Assembly: GCF_010728925.1 (NCBI RefSeq)
Contig: NZ_AP022608.1
Span: 3,968,001-4,032,000, forward strand
Origin: Mycolicibacterium gadium
Lineage (GTDB): Bacteria > Actinomycetota > Actinomycetes > Mycobacteriales > Mycobacteriaceae
DNA: 64,000 bases
Direction of reading: 5' to 3'
Shown here: positions 51,814-61,038 of the stretch, piece by piece
Layout of the letters: the number at the start of each line of letters is the position of its first letter
Numbering within the stretch: position 1 is the first letter of the stretch
The notes under the pieces: generated by a model
Database searches by the model: none
What the model saw: the letters and a program-made list of their open reading frames with translations, nothing else
Told to the model about the DNA's origin: nothing
Position numbers and translations under genes: made by a program

Positions 51814-52575
51814 TCACCCGTTCGAGACGAACCGGGGGTCACGTTTCGACGGCGGCCGCGCCTCCAGCGCCACCTCGTCGCCGAGCAACGGCTGCGGCAT
51901 GCGGCGCAGGCGGCCCGAGCCGGGCACCGAGACCCATACCGAGAACGCCAGCAGGGCATCGAGAATCAGCGCGAGCGCCGTCACCAGCAACGCGCCCACC
52001 AGCGCCAGGTAGAACTCGCGCACCTTGATCCCGTCGATCAGATACCGTCCGAGGCCGCCCAGGCTGGCGTAGGCCGCCACCGTCGCGGTCGCGACGATCT
52101 GCAACGTCGCCGTCCGTAGACCGCCGAGGATGAGCGGCAACGCGTTCGGTGTTTCGACGCGCAGCAGGATTCGTTTCTCGGTCATGCCCATCGACCGCGC
52201 GGCGTCGACCACCTGGGGGTCGACGTTGGCAATGCCCGAGTAGGTTCCGGCGAGCAGGGGCGGGATTCCCAGCAGCATGAGCGCGACGGTCGGCGGAATC
52301 AGACCGAGGCCCCAGAGCAGAACTCCCAACAGGAGCACGCCGAGCGTGGGCAGCGCGCGCAGCGCATTGACCCCCGTGACGACGAGGAAGGTGCCGCGTC
52401 CGGTGTGCCCGATGAGCATGCCGAGCGGGACGGCGATGATCGCCGAGAAGAAGACCGCGACGAACGTGTACTGCAGATGCTCGAGGATGCGCGCGGTCAG
52501 CCCGGCCGGTCCGCCCCAGTTGGCCGCGGTGAAGATGAAGGCCAACGCCTCCTGCAGGAACGTCATCGGGCTCAT
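51814..52575 (-). CDS. proZ: Glycine betaine/choline-type ABC transporter permease ProZ
   Basis: 253 residues, about six TM helices. Permease loop '[20 protein letters not shown]' (EAA-type). '[20 protein letters not shown]' and '[20 protein letters not shown]' are typical of OpuCB/OpuCD-like permeases. It is translationally coupled (4-nt overlap) to proW upstream. The operon proX-proV-proW-proZ reads minus and imports compatible solutes under osmotic stress. Confidence 0.92.
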   Translation of the reverse strand: MSPMTFLQEALAFIFTAANWGGPAGLTARILEHLQYTFVAVFFSAIIAVPLGMLIGHTGRGTFLVVTGVNALRALPTLGVLLLGVLLWGLGLIPPTVALMLLGIPPLLAGTYSGIANVDPQVVDAARSMGMTEKRILLRVETPNALPLILGGLRTATLQIVATATVAAYASLGGLGRYLIDGIKVREFYLALVGALLVTALALILDALLAFSVWVSVPGSGRLRRMPQPLLGDEVALEARPPSKRDPRFVSNG

Positions 52576-53237
52576 CCGGTCACCGCCTTGACCCGGCTTG
52601 GGCGCCCAGCACGTGTCCAGGGCGTCAACGCCTTCCCGGCCAGCATGATCAGCGTGTCGACGACGACCGCCAACACGAAGATCGCGATGATGCCCGCGAC
52701 GATCTGGTCGCTCTTGTTGGCCTGGTACCCCTCCGTGAACCAGGTGCCGAGGCCGCCGATGCCGATCACCGAACCGACCGACACCATCGAGATATTGGTG
52801 ACGGCGACGACGCGCAGGCTGGCGATGAGCACTGGAACAGCCAGTGGCAGCTCAACTTTCAGCATCCGCACCAGCGGCTTGTAGCCGACGGCGGTGGCGG
52901 CGTCGAGCACCGCCGGTGACACCGCGTCCAACGCCTCCGGTACTGCACGCACCAACAGCGCGACGGTGTAGAGCGTCAGCGCGACGATGACGTTCGCCTC
53001 GTCGAGGATGCGCGTCGGGATGATCAGCGGGAGCACGACGAACAACGCCAGCGACGGGATGGTGAAGATGATGCTGGCGGTCAGCGTGGTGATCCGTCTC
53101 AACGCGGTGGTCCGTTGCACGAATGCGCCGAGCGGCACGGCGATGATCAATCCCAACAGAATCGGGACCAAGGACAACCGCAGGTGGATCAGCGTCAAGG
53201 CCCATAGGTCGTCGAGGTGGGTTAGGAGATAGCGCAT
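52572..53237 (-). CDS. proW: Glycine betaine/choline-type ABC transporter permease ProW
   Basis: 221 residues, about six TM helices. EAA loop 'AATAVGYKPLVRMLKVELPL', then 'ISMVSVGSVIGIGGLGTWF', typical of OpuC permeases. It starts directly at the end of proV (53237/53238, adjacent) and overlaps proZ by 4 nt. With proZ it forms the membrane heterodimer of the importer. Confidence 0.92.
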   Translation of the reverse strand: MRYLLTHLDDLWALTLIHLRLSLVPILLGLIIAVPLGAFVQRTTALRRITTLTASIIFTIPSLALFVVLPLIIPTRILDEANVIVALTLYTVALLVRAVPEALDAVSPAVLDAATAVGYKPLVRMLKVELPLAVPVLIASLRVVAVTNISMVSVGSVIGIGGLGTWFTEGYQANKSDQIVAGIIAIFVLAVVVDTLIMLAGKALTPWTRAGRPSRVKAVTG

Positions 53238-54344
53238 CTAGCCCAACTCCGGAACGCGGCGCTGCTCGGAGAGCGCCTCGAGCACGTCGTCGGCGCGCAC
53301 ACCGCCGATCAGCTTGCCCTTCTCGTCGACCGCGACACCCAGCCCGCTCGGCGACGACAGTGCGGCGTCCAGCGCCTGTCGCAAAGTGTGGTCCGGCCGG
53401 AAGAACGAGCCGCCGCCGACGGTGCTGTCGTAGAGCTCTTTGCCGTTGCGGTGCAACTCGACACCCTCTGCGTTGATCCACGCGTAGGGCTTGCCGTCCT
53501 TGATCACCAGGGCCCACTCGCCCTGCCCCAGCGACGTGCTGTCGATGTCGGTTTCGGCGACGTGCGTGATCTCGTGCAGCGGCAGCCCTGTGGCGTGGAA
53601 GAACTGCAGCGCCCGGTATCCGCGATCGGCTCCGACGAATGCCGAGACATCTTCATTGGCGGGGTTGGACAACACGAACGCGGGGTCGGCGTACTGCAGC
53701 AGCACACCGCCCCGGCCGAACACCGCGACCTTGTCCCCGAGCTTGACCGCCTCGTCGATGTCGTGGGTGACGAACACGATCGTCTTGTGCAATTCGCTTT
53801 GCAGCCGCAGGATTTCGGTCTGTAGATCGTCGCGAACCACCGGGTCGACGGCGCTGAACGGCTCGTCCATCAACAGGATCGGTGGATCGGCGGCCAGCGC
53901 CCGCGCCACCCCGACGCGCTGCTGCTGACCACCCGACAGCTGCGCCGGATACCGGTTGGCGAGCCTGGGATCGAGTCCGACGCGCTCCATGACTTCCAAC
54001 GCGGATTTCCGTGCACCGCGGCGGGATTCACCCCTCAGCACGGGAACCGTGGCGACGTTGTCGACCACCCGCAGATGCGGCATCAGGCCGGCGCTCTGGA
54101 TGACGTAGCCGATGCCGAGCCGAAGGTGGACCGGATCGACCTTGGTGACGTCCTTGCCGTCAACGGTCAGCGTTCCCGACGTCGGGTCGATCATCCGGTT
54201 GATCATCCGCATCGAGGTCGTCTTGCCGCAGCCTGAGGGTCCGACGAATACCGTGAGCGTCCCCTCGGGCACATCGAGCGTCAGGTCGTCGACTGCGACG
54301 GTGCCATCGGGATATTTCTTGGTGACGTTGGTGAAGGTGATCAT
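53238..54344 (-). CDS. proV: Glycine betaine/choline-type ABC transporter ATPase ProV with CBS domains
   Basis: 368 residues from the ATG at 54344. Walker A 'VGPSGCGKTTSMRMINRM', signature 'LSGGQQQRVGVARALAADPP', Walker B 'ILLMDEPFSAVDPVVRDD', and 'IVFVTHDIDEAVKLGD'. The C-terminal part (about 250-368) has a CBS pair ('GGGSFFRPDHTLRQALDAAL', 'VAVDEKGKLIGGVRADD'), the ionic-strength-sensing module of OpuA/OpuC ATPases. It overlaps the proX stop by 4 nt. Confidence 0.94.
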   Translation of the reverse strand: MITFTNVTKKYPDGTVAVDDLTLDVPEGTLTVFVGPSGCGKTTSMRMINRMIDPTSGTLTVDGKDVTKVDPVHLRLGIGYVIQSAGLMPHLRVVDNVATVPVLRGESRRGARKSALEVMERVGLDPRLANRYPAQLSGGQQQRVGVARALAADPPILLMDEPFSAVDPVVRDDLQTEILRLQSELHKTIVFVTHDIDEAVKLGDKVAVFGRGGVLLQYADPAFVLSNPANEDVSAFVGADRGYRALQFFHATGLPLHEITHVAETDIDSTSLGQGEWALVIKDGKPYAWINAEGVELHRNGKELYDSTVGGGSFFRPDHTLRQALDAALSSPSGLGVAVDEKGKLIGGVRADDVLEALSEQRRVPELG

Positions 54345-55306
54345 TTGGCCTGCTCGGGGAGCGGCTGGTCGAAGCCGTTGTCCTTGATCCACTTCTCGGC
54401 CGCCTCGTCGGGGTCGACGCCCTGGTTGCCCTCCACTGAGGTGTTGAGCTCGATCAGCGCTTCGGTGGTCAGTTTGGCGCTCACCGCGTCCAGCACGGTC
54501 TTGAGTTCGTTCGACATCTTCTGCGACGCGACCAGCGGAACGACGTTCGCCGCCAGGAACACGTTTTCCGGATCTTCGAGCACCACCAGGTTGTTCTGCT
54601 CGATCGACGGCGAGGTGCTGAAGATGTTGGCCGCGGTGATCGTGCCGCCGGTCAGGGCCTTCACCGTCGCCGGACCGCCGCCGTCGCTGATCGAGACGAA
54701 GTTAGCGGGCGCGATGTCCAAACCGTATTTGTCCTTCAAGCCCACCAGCCCGGTGACGCGGGTCTGAAACTCCGACGGTGCGCCGACTTTCACCTCCGGT
54801 GAGTGCTTCGCGAGGTCGGCGATGGTCTTGAGGTCCCACCTCTGCGCGGTCGCCTCGGTGACCGCGAGGGTGTCCTTGTCCTCGGCGGGTGACGGATAGA
54901 GGATCGACAGCTCGCCGGGTAACGCCTTGAGAAGAGCCAGCAGCACCGCATCGGGTGTCGTCGCCGTCGCCTCCGGATCGAAATATTGCAAGAGATTGCC
55001 GGTGTACTCGGGAATCAGATCGATGGAATGGTCCTGCACCGCAGGGATATAGGTTTCACGGCTGCCGATGCCGAATTGGCGGCGGATGGTGAAGCCGTTG
55101 GCTTCCAACGCCTGGGCGTAGATCTCCGCGATGATCTTGCTCTCGGTGAAGTCGGCCGATCCGACGGCGATCGATTTCAGGTCTCCGGATATCTCCCCGC
55201 CGCCCAACGGATTGGAGCTGCCACACGCCGTGAACGTGAATCCGAGTAGCGCAAGTAACGCCGCCAGAATTGCGAGATTCCACCTCCGTGGGCTCGACAC
55301 CGACAT
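54341..55306 (-). CDS. proX: Glycine betaine/choline-type substrate-binding lipoprotein ProX
   Basis: 321 residues from the ATG at 55306 (an in-frame start at 55333 is possible). Signal peptide with lipobox FTAC (Cys about 28). OpuAC/OsmX-type binding fold: 'IAVGSADFTESKIIAEIYAQ', 'IPAVQDHSIDLIPEYTGNLL', 'SDGGGPATVKALTGG', 'NNLVVLEDPENVFLAANVVP'. It delivers the ligand to ProW/ProZ; aromatic residues suited to quaternary amines are not obvious by eye, so the ligand is not fixed. First gene of the four-gene operon. Confidence 0.92.
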   Translation of the reverse strand: MSVSSPRRWNLAILAALLALLGFTFTACGSSNPLGGGEISGDLKSIAVGSADFTESKIIAEIYAQALEANGFTIRRQFGIGSRETYIPAVQDHSIDLIPEYTGNLLQYFDPEATATTPDAVLLALLKALPGELSILYPSPAEDKDTLAVTEATAQRWDLKTIADLAKHSPEVKVGAPSEFQTRVTGLVGLKDKYGLDIAPANFVSISDGGGPATVKALTGGTITAANIFSTSPSIEQNNLVVLEDPENVFLAANVVPLVASQKMSNELKTVLDAVSAKLTTEALIELNTSVEGNQGVDPDEAAEKWIKDNGFDQPLPEQAK

Positions 55307-55433
55307 TTCCCAGCCCTCTCGGCCTTGAGCCATCTTCGGACACTATCGACATGCGAGCGGCAACGCCGCTCTTTAGCTCAGCGTGGGTACCCATTCTGGT
55401 TTCATTCGACTCGGGAAAGGGCAAGATGGAAGC

Positions 55434-55811
55434 ATGACCACCGATCCGTCCGTTCCGCCTGACCTGCCGCCGCCGACGGCGTCTGGAAAGGACACACCGC
55501 CGGATCCGGCCGGCACCCCCGGCCATGACGTGGTCAAAGCCGAATCAGCGGTGAAGTTCACCCGCGCCGCCGCGCTGTGGTCCGCGCTGATCACCGGGTT
55601 CGTGATTCTGATCGTGCTGCTGGTGTTCATCATGCAGAACACGGACTCCACGACCATCAACTTCTTCGCCTGGGAATGGAATCTGCCTGTGGGCGTGGCG
55701 ATTCTGCTGGCCGCGGTGTGCGGCGGCCTGCTGACTGTCGCCGTCGGCACCGCCAGGATCGTTCAGTTGCGCCGCGCCGCCAAGAAAAACCTGAAGGTGC
55801 AGCCCTTCTAG
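55434..55811 (+). CDS. LapA-family (DUF1049) small membrane protein
   Basis: 125 residues from the ATG at 55434. Pro-rich N-terminus, then two TM helices ('LWSALITGFVILIVLLVFIM' and 'VGVAILLAAVCGGLLTVAVG') around the conserved 'QNTDSTTINFFAWEWNLPV' typical of DUF1049/LapA. The tail is basic ('RAAKKNLK'). Members help lipid or LPS assembly in proteobacteria; the role in mycobacteria is unknown. It is convergent with the phosphotransferase gene, one base between stops. Confidence 0.85.
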   Translation: MTTDPSVPPDLPPPTASGKDTPPDPAGTPGHDVVKAESAVKFTRAAALWSALITGFVILIVLLVFIMQNTDSTTINFFAWEWNLPVGVAILLAAVCGGLLTVAVGTARIVQLRRAAKKNLKVQPF

Positions 55812-55812
55812 C

Positions 55813-56841
55813 TCAGCGCGTCAGCGTCTCCAGACCCGCGCTGATCAGCGGGCCGACGGCCTCTGCTACCTGGTCGGTATCGTCGGCGACGCCGCCACCT
55901 TCCCGGCCGCGATACGCGATGCCTGCTGAGATGATCGCCAGCTTGAAGTACGCCAGCGCCATGTAGAACTCCCAGTGGTCCAGGTCGACCCCGGCCGCCA
56001 CGGAGTAGCGCTGCGCGAGTTCGTCGGCCGACGGGATCAGCGGCGACGACCATGCCGCGTCGGCGTGCACCAGATTGAACATCGGGTGGCGGTACACGCA
56101 CATCAGTGCGGCATCGCTGATCGGATCGCCGAGCGTCGACATCTCCCAGTCGAGCACGGCGAGCACTTTGGTGGCGTCATGCGCGTCGAGCATCGTGTTG
56201 TCGATGCGGTAGTCACCGTGCACGATCGCGCTGCGGCTCTGCGACGGAATCGCTTCTGCCAGAGCAGAATGCAAGCGCTTGACGTCGGCGTCGCACGGAT
56301 CGTCTTCGGTCCGCACGAGATCCCACTGCCCGCCCCAGCGTCGCACCTGACGTTCGAGATAGCCGCCTGCCCTGCCGAAGTCGCCGAGGCCGACGGCCTC
56401 AGGGTCGACCGAATGTAGATCGGCAAGCACCTTGATCAGCGCATCGACACAACCGTTGATGGTGTTCTCGTCGCCGAGCGCCTCGAGTTGTTTGGTGTGC
56501 CGAACGACGCGGCCGTCCACGTACTCGACCATCTGGAACGGCGCACCCAGCACCGAGTCGTCGTTACGCATCGTGACGGCGCGGGCCACCGGGACCGGGG
56601 TGTCGGCCAACGCGGCCACCACCCGGTATTCGCGGGCCATGTCGTGCGCTGACGGCGTGAGTCCGTGCAGCGGCGGGCGCCGCAGCACCCACTTCGACGC
56701 GTCGTCGTACACCAGGAAGGTCAGGTTGGACCGTCCGCCCGAGATGAACTCGCCGCGCAGCAGGCCTTCGCGGGGGATGTTCTCCGAGCGCAGGTGACGG
56801 TCCAACGCGTCGAGGTCAAGGCCCTCCAGCGAGATGGTCAC
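55813..56841 (-). CDS. APH/ChoK-family phosphotransferase
   Basis: 342 residues. Aminoglycoside-phosphotransferase-fold kinase: the glycine-rich start 'FISGGRSNLTFLVYDDA', catalytic loop 'IVHGDYRIDNTMLD', and the metal Asp in 'VLDWEMSTLGDPISDAAL'. In actinobacteria this branch resembles the kinase-like half of ACAD10 proteins and is often found with acyl-CoA dehydrogenases; it phosphorylates unknown hydroxyl compounds and is not an antibiotic-resistance gene as such. It is co-directional with the histidine phosphatase gene upstream (9 bp gap). Confidence 0.88.
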   Translation of the reverse strand: MTISLEGLDLDALDRHLRSENIPREGLLRGEFISGGRSNLTFLVYDDASKWVLRRPPLHGLTPSAHDMAREYRVVAALADTPVPVARAVTMRNDDSVLGAPFQMVEYVDGRVVRHTKQLEALGDENTINGCVDALIKVLADLHSVDPEAVGLGDFGRAGGYLERQVRRWGGQWDLVRTEDDPCDADVKRLHSALAEAIPSQSRSAIVHGDYRIDNTMLDAHDATKVLAVLDWEMSTLGDPISDAALMCVYRHPMFNLVHADAAWSSPLIPSADELAQRYSVAAGVDLDHWEFYMALAYFKLAIISAGIAYRGREGGGVADDTDQVAEAVGPLISAGLETLTR

Positions 56842-56850
56842 CGGACTTGT

Positions 56851-57453
56851 CTACCACTGCTGGTTTCGGGGCAGCAGGTCCCATACGTGCTCGGTCGAGT
56901 TGAGACCCGCCACGAAGAACGACTGCTGCTTCGACGACCACAGCAGCCGCGTGACGCCCGCGTAGTCGACCTGCACGCACAGCAGTCGCTCGGTCTCCAT
57001 CACGGTGTGGGCCACTGCGTTGATGACGCCGCCGTGGGTGAAGACCGCAACCGTGTCCCCGTGATCGGCGGCCGCGACGATGTCGCCGACGCCGGCTCGC
57101 ACCCGCTCGATGAACGCAGGCTGGTCCACCCCGCTGGGCAGGTTGCCGCTGGCCAGGCGCTTCATGTCGGCTTCGGAGATCTGCTCGACGGGGGTGTAGT
57201 GCGAAAGGTCGCGGTCGTATTCGGCGAGCCGGTCGTCGAGTTCGATGGTCAACCCCAGCGCGTCAGCGACGGGCTGTGCGGTCTGCCTGGCCCGGATCTG
57301 CGGGCTGCTGACGATGCGGCTGATCGGGAAGCGCCCGAGTGCATCAGGTAGCCGCTTGGCCTGCTCGATGCCCTCTTCGGACAGTTCAGGGTCGGAGCCT
57401 TGTCCCGGCTCGCTGCGGTGCGGCAACGCGTGCCGGATGAGTAGCAACTGCAC
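56851..57453 (-). CDS. Histidine phosphatase (phosphoglycerate-mutase-like) family protein
   Basis: 200 residues. RHG-type motif 'LLLIRHALPHRSEPGQG' with Ala instead of Gly, 'DPELSEEGIEQAKRLPDAL', 'SRIVSSPQIRARQTAQPVA' (second Arg), and the second catalytic His in 'VAVFTHGGVINAVAHTVM'. Broad-range phosphatase fold; the substrate is unknown. It is paired with the APH-type kinase downstream and divergent from the SDR gene across 17 bp. Confidence 0.9.
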   Translation of the reverse strand: MQLLLIRHALPHRSEPGQGSDPELSEEGIEQAKRLPDALGRFPISRIVSSPQIRARQTAQPVADALGLTIELDDRLAEYDRDLSHYTPVEQISEADMKRLASGNLPSGVDQPAFIERVRAGVGDIVAAADHGDTVAVFTHGGVINAVAHTVMETERLLCVQVDYAGVTRLLWSSKQQSFFVAGLNSTEHVWDLLPRNQQW

Positions 57454-57470
57454 CGTGTCACCATAAGTGC

Positions 57471-58244
57471 ATGGGCTCCGACAGCAACTATGTAGCCGAA
57501 CTATTCGACCTCACTGACCGGGTGGTATTGGTCACCGGCGGCAGCCGCGGGCTGGGCCGGGAGATGGCGTTCGCCGCCGCCCGGTGCGGCGCGGACGTGA
57601 TCATCGCGAGCCGCAAGTTCGACGCGTGCGCAGCCACGGCGGAGGAGATCACCGCCGTCACGGGTCGCGCCGCAATGGCGTATCAAGTGCACGTCGGGCG
57701 CTGGGATGAGCTCGACGGCCTGGTCCATGCGGCATACGACCGCTTCGGCAAGGTCGACGTGCTCATCAACAACGCCGGTATGTCGCCGCTGTACGAGTCG
57801 CTGAGTTCGGTGACCGAGAAGCTGTTCGACTCGGTCGTCAACCTCAACCTGAAGGGCCCGTTCCGGCTGTCGGCGTTGGTCGGCGAACGGATGGTGGCCG
57901 CCGGCGGTGGTTCGATCATCAACGTGAGCTCGACGGGCTCACTGCGTCCCGGGCCGCACGAACTCCCCTACGCTGCGGCCAAGGCCGGACTCAACGCACT
58001 AACCGAGGGCCTGGCCCTCGCCTACGGCCCGACAGTGCGGGTCAACACGCTGATGCCTGGCCCGTTCCTCACCGATGTCAGCAAGGCGTGGGACATCGAG
58101 GCCACGACTGCCGGCGCGCAACGGTTCGCGCTCAAGCGTCTCGGTCAGCCCGCCGAGATCATCGGCGCTGCACTGTTTCTGGCGTCCGACGCGTCGAGCT
58201 ACACGAGCGGCTCGATCGTCCGGGTCGACGGCGGAATCCCATGA
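57471..58244 (+). CDS. Short-chain dehydrogenase/reductase
   Basis: 257 residues. Cofactor motif TGxxxGxG in 'VLVTGGSRGLGREMAFAA', 'NNAG' in 'VDVLINNAGMSPLYESL', catalytic Ser/Tyr/Lys in 'SIINVSSTGS' and 'PYAAAKAGLNALTEG', and the C-terminal 'SYTSGSIVRVDGGIP'. A classical SDR, substrate unknown; probably NADP-preferring because of 'ASRK' after strand 2. Confidence 0.9.
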   Translation: MGSDSNYVAELFDLTDRVVLVTGGSRGLGREMAFAAARCGADVIIASRKFDACAATAEEITAVTGRAAMAYQVHVGRWDELDGLVHAAYDRFGKVDVLINNAGMSPLYESLSSVTEKLFDSVVNLNLKGPFRLSALVGERMVAAGGGSIINVSSTGSLRPGPHELPYAAAKAGLNALTEGLALAYGPTVRVNTLMPGPFLTDVSKAWDIEATTAGAQRFALKRLGQPAEIIGAALFLASDASSYTSGSIVRVDGGIP

Positions 58245-58269
58245 GCCGTTTCAGTGCGCCGAACGTGGG

Positions 58270-60147
58270 CTACGGCGTGACGATGTTGAACCCCGGATCG
58301 GGTCGGTCCAGTGATTCGGTGAGCTGCTGTAGCACCTGAGCGTCGCCGACGAGCTCGAAACCCGGTGAGGTCAGGTCACCTGCGGCAAGCGCGAGCAACC
58401 GGACCTTACTCGCCACCTTGACGGTGGCACCCGCAGTCGCCTCGTCGGCATTCACCTTGCGGTACACCAGCACTCCGTTGCGCAGCGTCAGCCGGTAGTT
58501 GGTGTCCGAATCCAGGAAGGTCACATCCAGTGCGAGGTCGAGGTCCCACGCTCTGGGTCCGTTGACGCTGATCGCCAGCGCATCGAAGATCTGCTCAGGC
58601 GTCAACTGCGCCATCAGTGTGGCCGGTGCGACCTGGGTAGGGGTACCGAAATTGCCGTCCGCCAACTCGGTGGCGCCGGCCAGGAAGAAGTTCCGCCACG
58701 GGCCGTTCTCAGAGCCGTAGGCCAACTGCTGCAAGGTGGCGACGTAGAGCTGCCGCGCCGCAGAGTGGTTCTCGTCGGTGAACATTGCATGGTCCAACAA
58801 CGTTGCAGACCAACGGAAATCGCCATCATCGAAGGCCTGCTGCGCAATCTTCACCACATTGTCCAAACCGCCCATCGCTTCGACGTAACGCGGACCGATG
58901 GCCTCCGGCGGATGCGCCCAAAGCCGGCCGGGGTTGCCGTCGAACCACCCCATGTACCGCTGGTAGACGGCCTTGACGTTGTGACTGACCGAACCGTAGT
59001 AGCCATGGGTATTCCACGCCTTCTGCAGGGCGGGCGGCATCTCGAAGCCCTCTGCGATCTCGATACCGGTGAAACCCTGATTGAGCTGACGCAATGTCTG
59101 GTCGTGCAGATACGCAAACAAATCTCTTTGTACGGAAAGGAATTCGACGATCTCGTCGTGACCCCACGTGGGCCAGTGATGCGACGCGAACACCACGTCG
59201 CTACGTTCGGCGAACGAGTCGATCGCCTCGGTCAGATACCCCGCCCAGCCGTGCGGGTCACGCACCAGCGCACCACGCAGCGTCAGCAGGTTGTGCAGGT
59301 TGTGGGTGGCGTTCTCGGCCATGCAGAGCGCGCGGAATTTCGGGAAATAGAAATGCATTTCGGCCGGCGCCTCGGTACCGGGCGCCATCTGGAATTCGAT
59401 CTCGACACCGTCGATCGTGTGCTTCTCACCGGTGGTGGTGATGTCGACCGTCGGCACGATGATTGCCACCTCGCCGGTCGACGGCGTCTGCCCCAGACCG
59501 CAGCCCACCTGCCCCTGTGGACCCCGGTCGAGCGCCGCCCCGTACATGTACCCGGCGCGGCGTGCCATCGCGGTGCCCGCGTAGACGTTCTCCTGCACGG
59601 CGTGTTCGGTGAAGCCCTCCGGCGCGAGCACCGCGACCCTGCCTGCGTCCACGTCGGCCTGTGACGTCACGCCCAGCACGCCGCCGAAGTGGTCGACGTG
59701 GCTGTGCGTGTAGATGACCGCGACCACCGGCCGGTCGCCGCGATGGGTTTTGTACAGGGCGAGCGCCGCCGCTGCGGTCTCGGTGGACACCAATGGGTCG
59801 ATGACGATGATTCCGGTGTCGCCCTCGACGAAGCTGATGTTGGACAGGTCCAGCCCTCGCACCTGATAGATGCCCTCGACGACCTCGTACAGGCCCTGCT
59901 TGGCCACCAGCTGGCTCTGCCGCCAGAGGCTGGGATGCACCGAAGTCGGTGCGTCGCCGTCCAGGAACGCGTAGACGTCGTTGTCCCAGACGACGCGGCC
60001 GTCGGCGGCCTTGATGACACATGGCTCCAGCGCGGCGATGAATCCGCGGTCGGCGGCGTCGAAGTCGGCGGTGTCCTCGAATGGCAGCGTGCTCAGATGC
60101 TCGCGATGCGCGGACTCGATGACGGCGGTGGGGGGCTTGAGGTCCAT
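58270..60147 (-). CDS. Metallo-beta-lactamase-fold alkyl sulfatase (SdsA1/BDS1-like)
   Basis: 625 residues. MBL zinc site 'YTHSHVDHFGGVLGV' (HxHxDH), a second metal region 'HWPTWGHDEIVEFLSVQRD', a dimerisation domain ('YYGSVSHNVKAVYQRYMGWF', 'NPGRLWAHPP'), and a C-terminal SCP2-like domain ending near 'GFNIVTP'. The order is that of SDS-hydrolysing alkylsulfatases, which release sulfate from primary alkyl sulfates. No signal peptide. The family occurs in most mycobacteria. Confidence 0.94.
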   Translation of the reverse strand: MDLKPPTAVIESAHREHLSTLPFEDTADFDAADRGFIAALEPCVIKAADGRVVWDNDVYAFLDGDAPTSVHPSLWRQSQLVAKQGLYEVVEGIYQVRGLDLSNISFVEGDTGIIVIDPLVSTETAAAALALYKTHRGDRPVVAVIYTHSHVDHFGGVLGVTSQADVDAGRVAVLAPEGFTEHAVQENVYAGTAMARRAGYMYGAALDRGPQGQVGCGLGQTPSTGEVAIIVPTVDITTTGEKHTIDGVEIEFQMAPGTEAPAEMHFYFPKFRALCMAENATHNLHNLLTLRGALVRDPHGWAGYLTEAIDSFAERSDVVFASHHWPTWGHDEIVEFLSVQRDLFAYLHDQTLRQLNQGFTGIEIAEGFEMPPALQKAWNTHGYYGSVSHNVKAVYQRYMGWFDGNPGRLWAHPPEAIGPRYVEAMGGLDNVVKIAQQAFDDGDFRWSATLLDHAMFTDENHSAARQLYVATLQQLAYGSENGPWRNFFLAGATELADGNFGTPTQVAPATLMAQLTPEQIFDALAISVNGPRAWDLDLALDVTFLDSDTNYRLTLRNGVLVYRKVNADEATAGATVKVASKVRLLALAAGDLTSPGFELVGDAQVLQQLTESLDRPDPGFNIVTP

Positions 60148-60167
60148 GCCGCCACGATATGCATCCG

Positions 60168-61001
60168 TCAGGAATGGCGGGCGCGATCTTCGTAGCCGCG
60201 CCGCGCCGCGGTGCCCGCAGCTTGGGTAAAGATTTGGTCGGCGTTCATTGCGCGGTTCAAGGCTTCGTACACGCGTAGCGGCAAGCGCCGTGTCAGACCG
60301 ATCAACACCGCCGCCGCGCGGGTCACCGTCAAGTGAGGCTTCGGTTTGGCGATCAGCGACACGATGCCCTTCGCGATGTCCTCGGGTTCGGCGTTCTTGA
60401 GTCCGGTCGCGCTGGCGACGCCGTCGATCATCTCGGTGTTGGTCAGCGTCGGCATCACGACGGATGCGGTCACGCCGGTTCCGCGCAGTTCGAGCCGCGC
60501 CGTGTCGGTATAGCCGAGTACCGCGAATTTGGTGGCGCAGTAGGTCGCGATGCCGGGCACCGGATTCACCGCGCCGACGGAGGCGATGTTGATGATGTGC
60601 CCTTTGCCCCGCCTCACCATTCGTTCGGCGGCGAGCTTGGTGCCGAGGATGACGCCAAAGAGGTTGATGTCGATCGTGCGCTGCGTGACGTGATCGGGTT
60701 CGTCGAGGAAGCCGCCCGCCGGACAGATTCCCGCGTTGTTCACCAGGACGTCGACGGGACCCAGCTCCCGTTCGACGTCGTCGAGGAACGTGGTGAATGA
60801 CTGCCGATCCGTGACATCGAGCCGGGCGTAGAACCCGAGGTCGAAATCGGCTCCGCTCTCCTTGACCGCCGCCTCGTCGACGTCACCGATCGCCACTTTG
60901 GCGCCGAGCCGATGCAGCATCTTCGCGGTGGCCAGTCCGATACCGCGCGCTCCGCCGGTGACGACGACGACTTTCCCGTTGAGTGCGGATGCTTTCGCCA
61001 T
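60168..61001 (-). CDS. Short-chain dehydrogenase/reductase
   Basis: 277 residues. 'VVVVTGGARGIGLATAKML', 'VDVLVNNAGICPAGGFLD', catalytic Ser and YxxxK in 'IINIASVGAVNPVPGIATYC' plus 'ATKFAVLG', and a C-terminal extension of about 50 residues ('RRLPLRVYEALNRAMNADQI'). The NNAG and 'GDVDE' after strand 2 suggest NAD. Substrate unknown; similar mycobacterial SDRs act on lipid or steroid alcohols. It reads away from the imine-reductase pair (38-bp gap, same strand). Confidence 0.88.
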   Translation of the reverse strand: MAKASALNGKVVVVTGGARGIGLATAKMLHRLGAKVAIGDVDEAAVKESGADFDLGFYARLDVTDRQSFTTFLDDVERELGPVDVLVNNAGICPAGGFLDEPDHVTQRTIDINLFGVILGTKLAAERMVRRGKGHIINIASVGAVNPVPGIATYCATKFAVLGYTDTARLELRGTGVTASVVMPTLTNTEMIDGVASATGLKNAEPEDIAKGIVSLIAKPKPHLTVTRAAAVLIGLTRRLPLRVYEALNRAMNADQIFTQAAGTAARRGYEDRARHS

Positions 61002-61038
61002 GGCTGCCCCTCTCGCGCCGAGAAGCGCAGACTAACCC

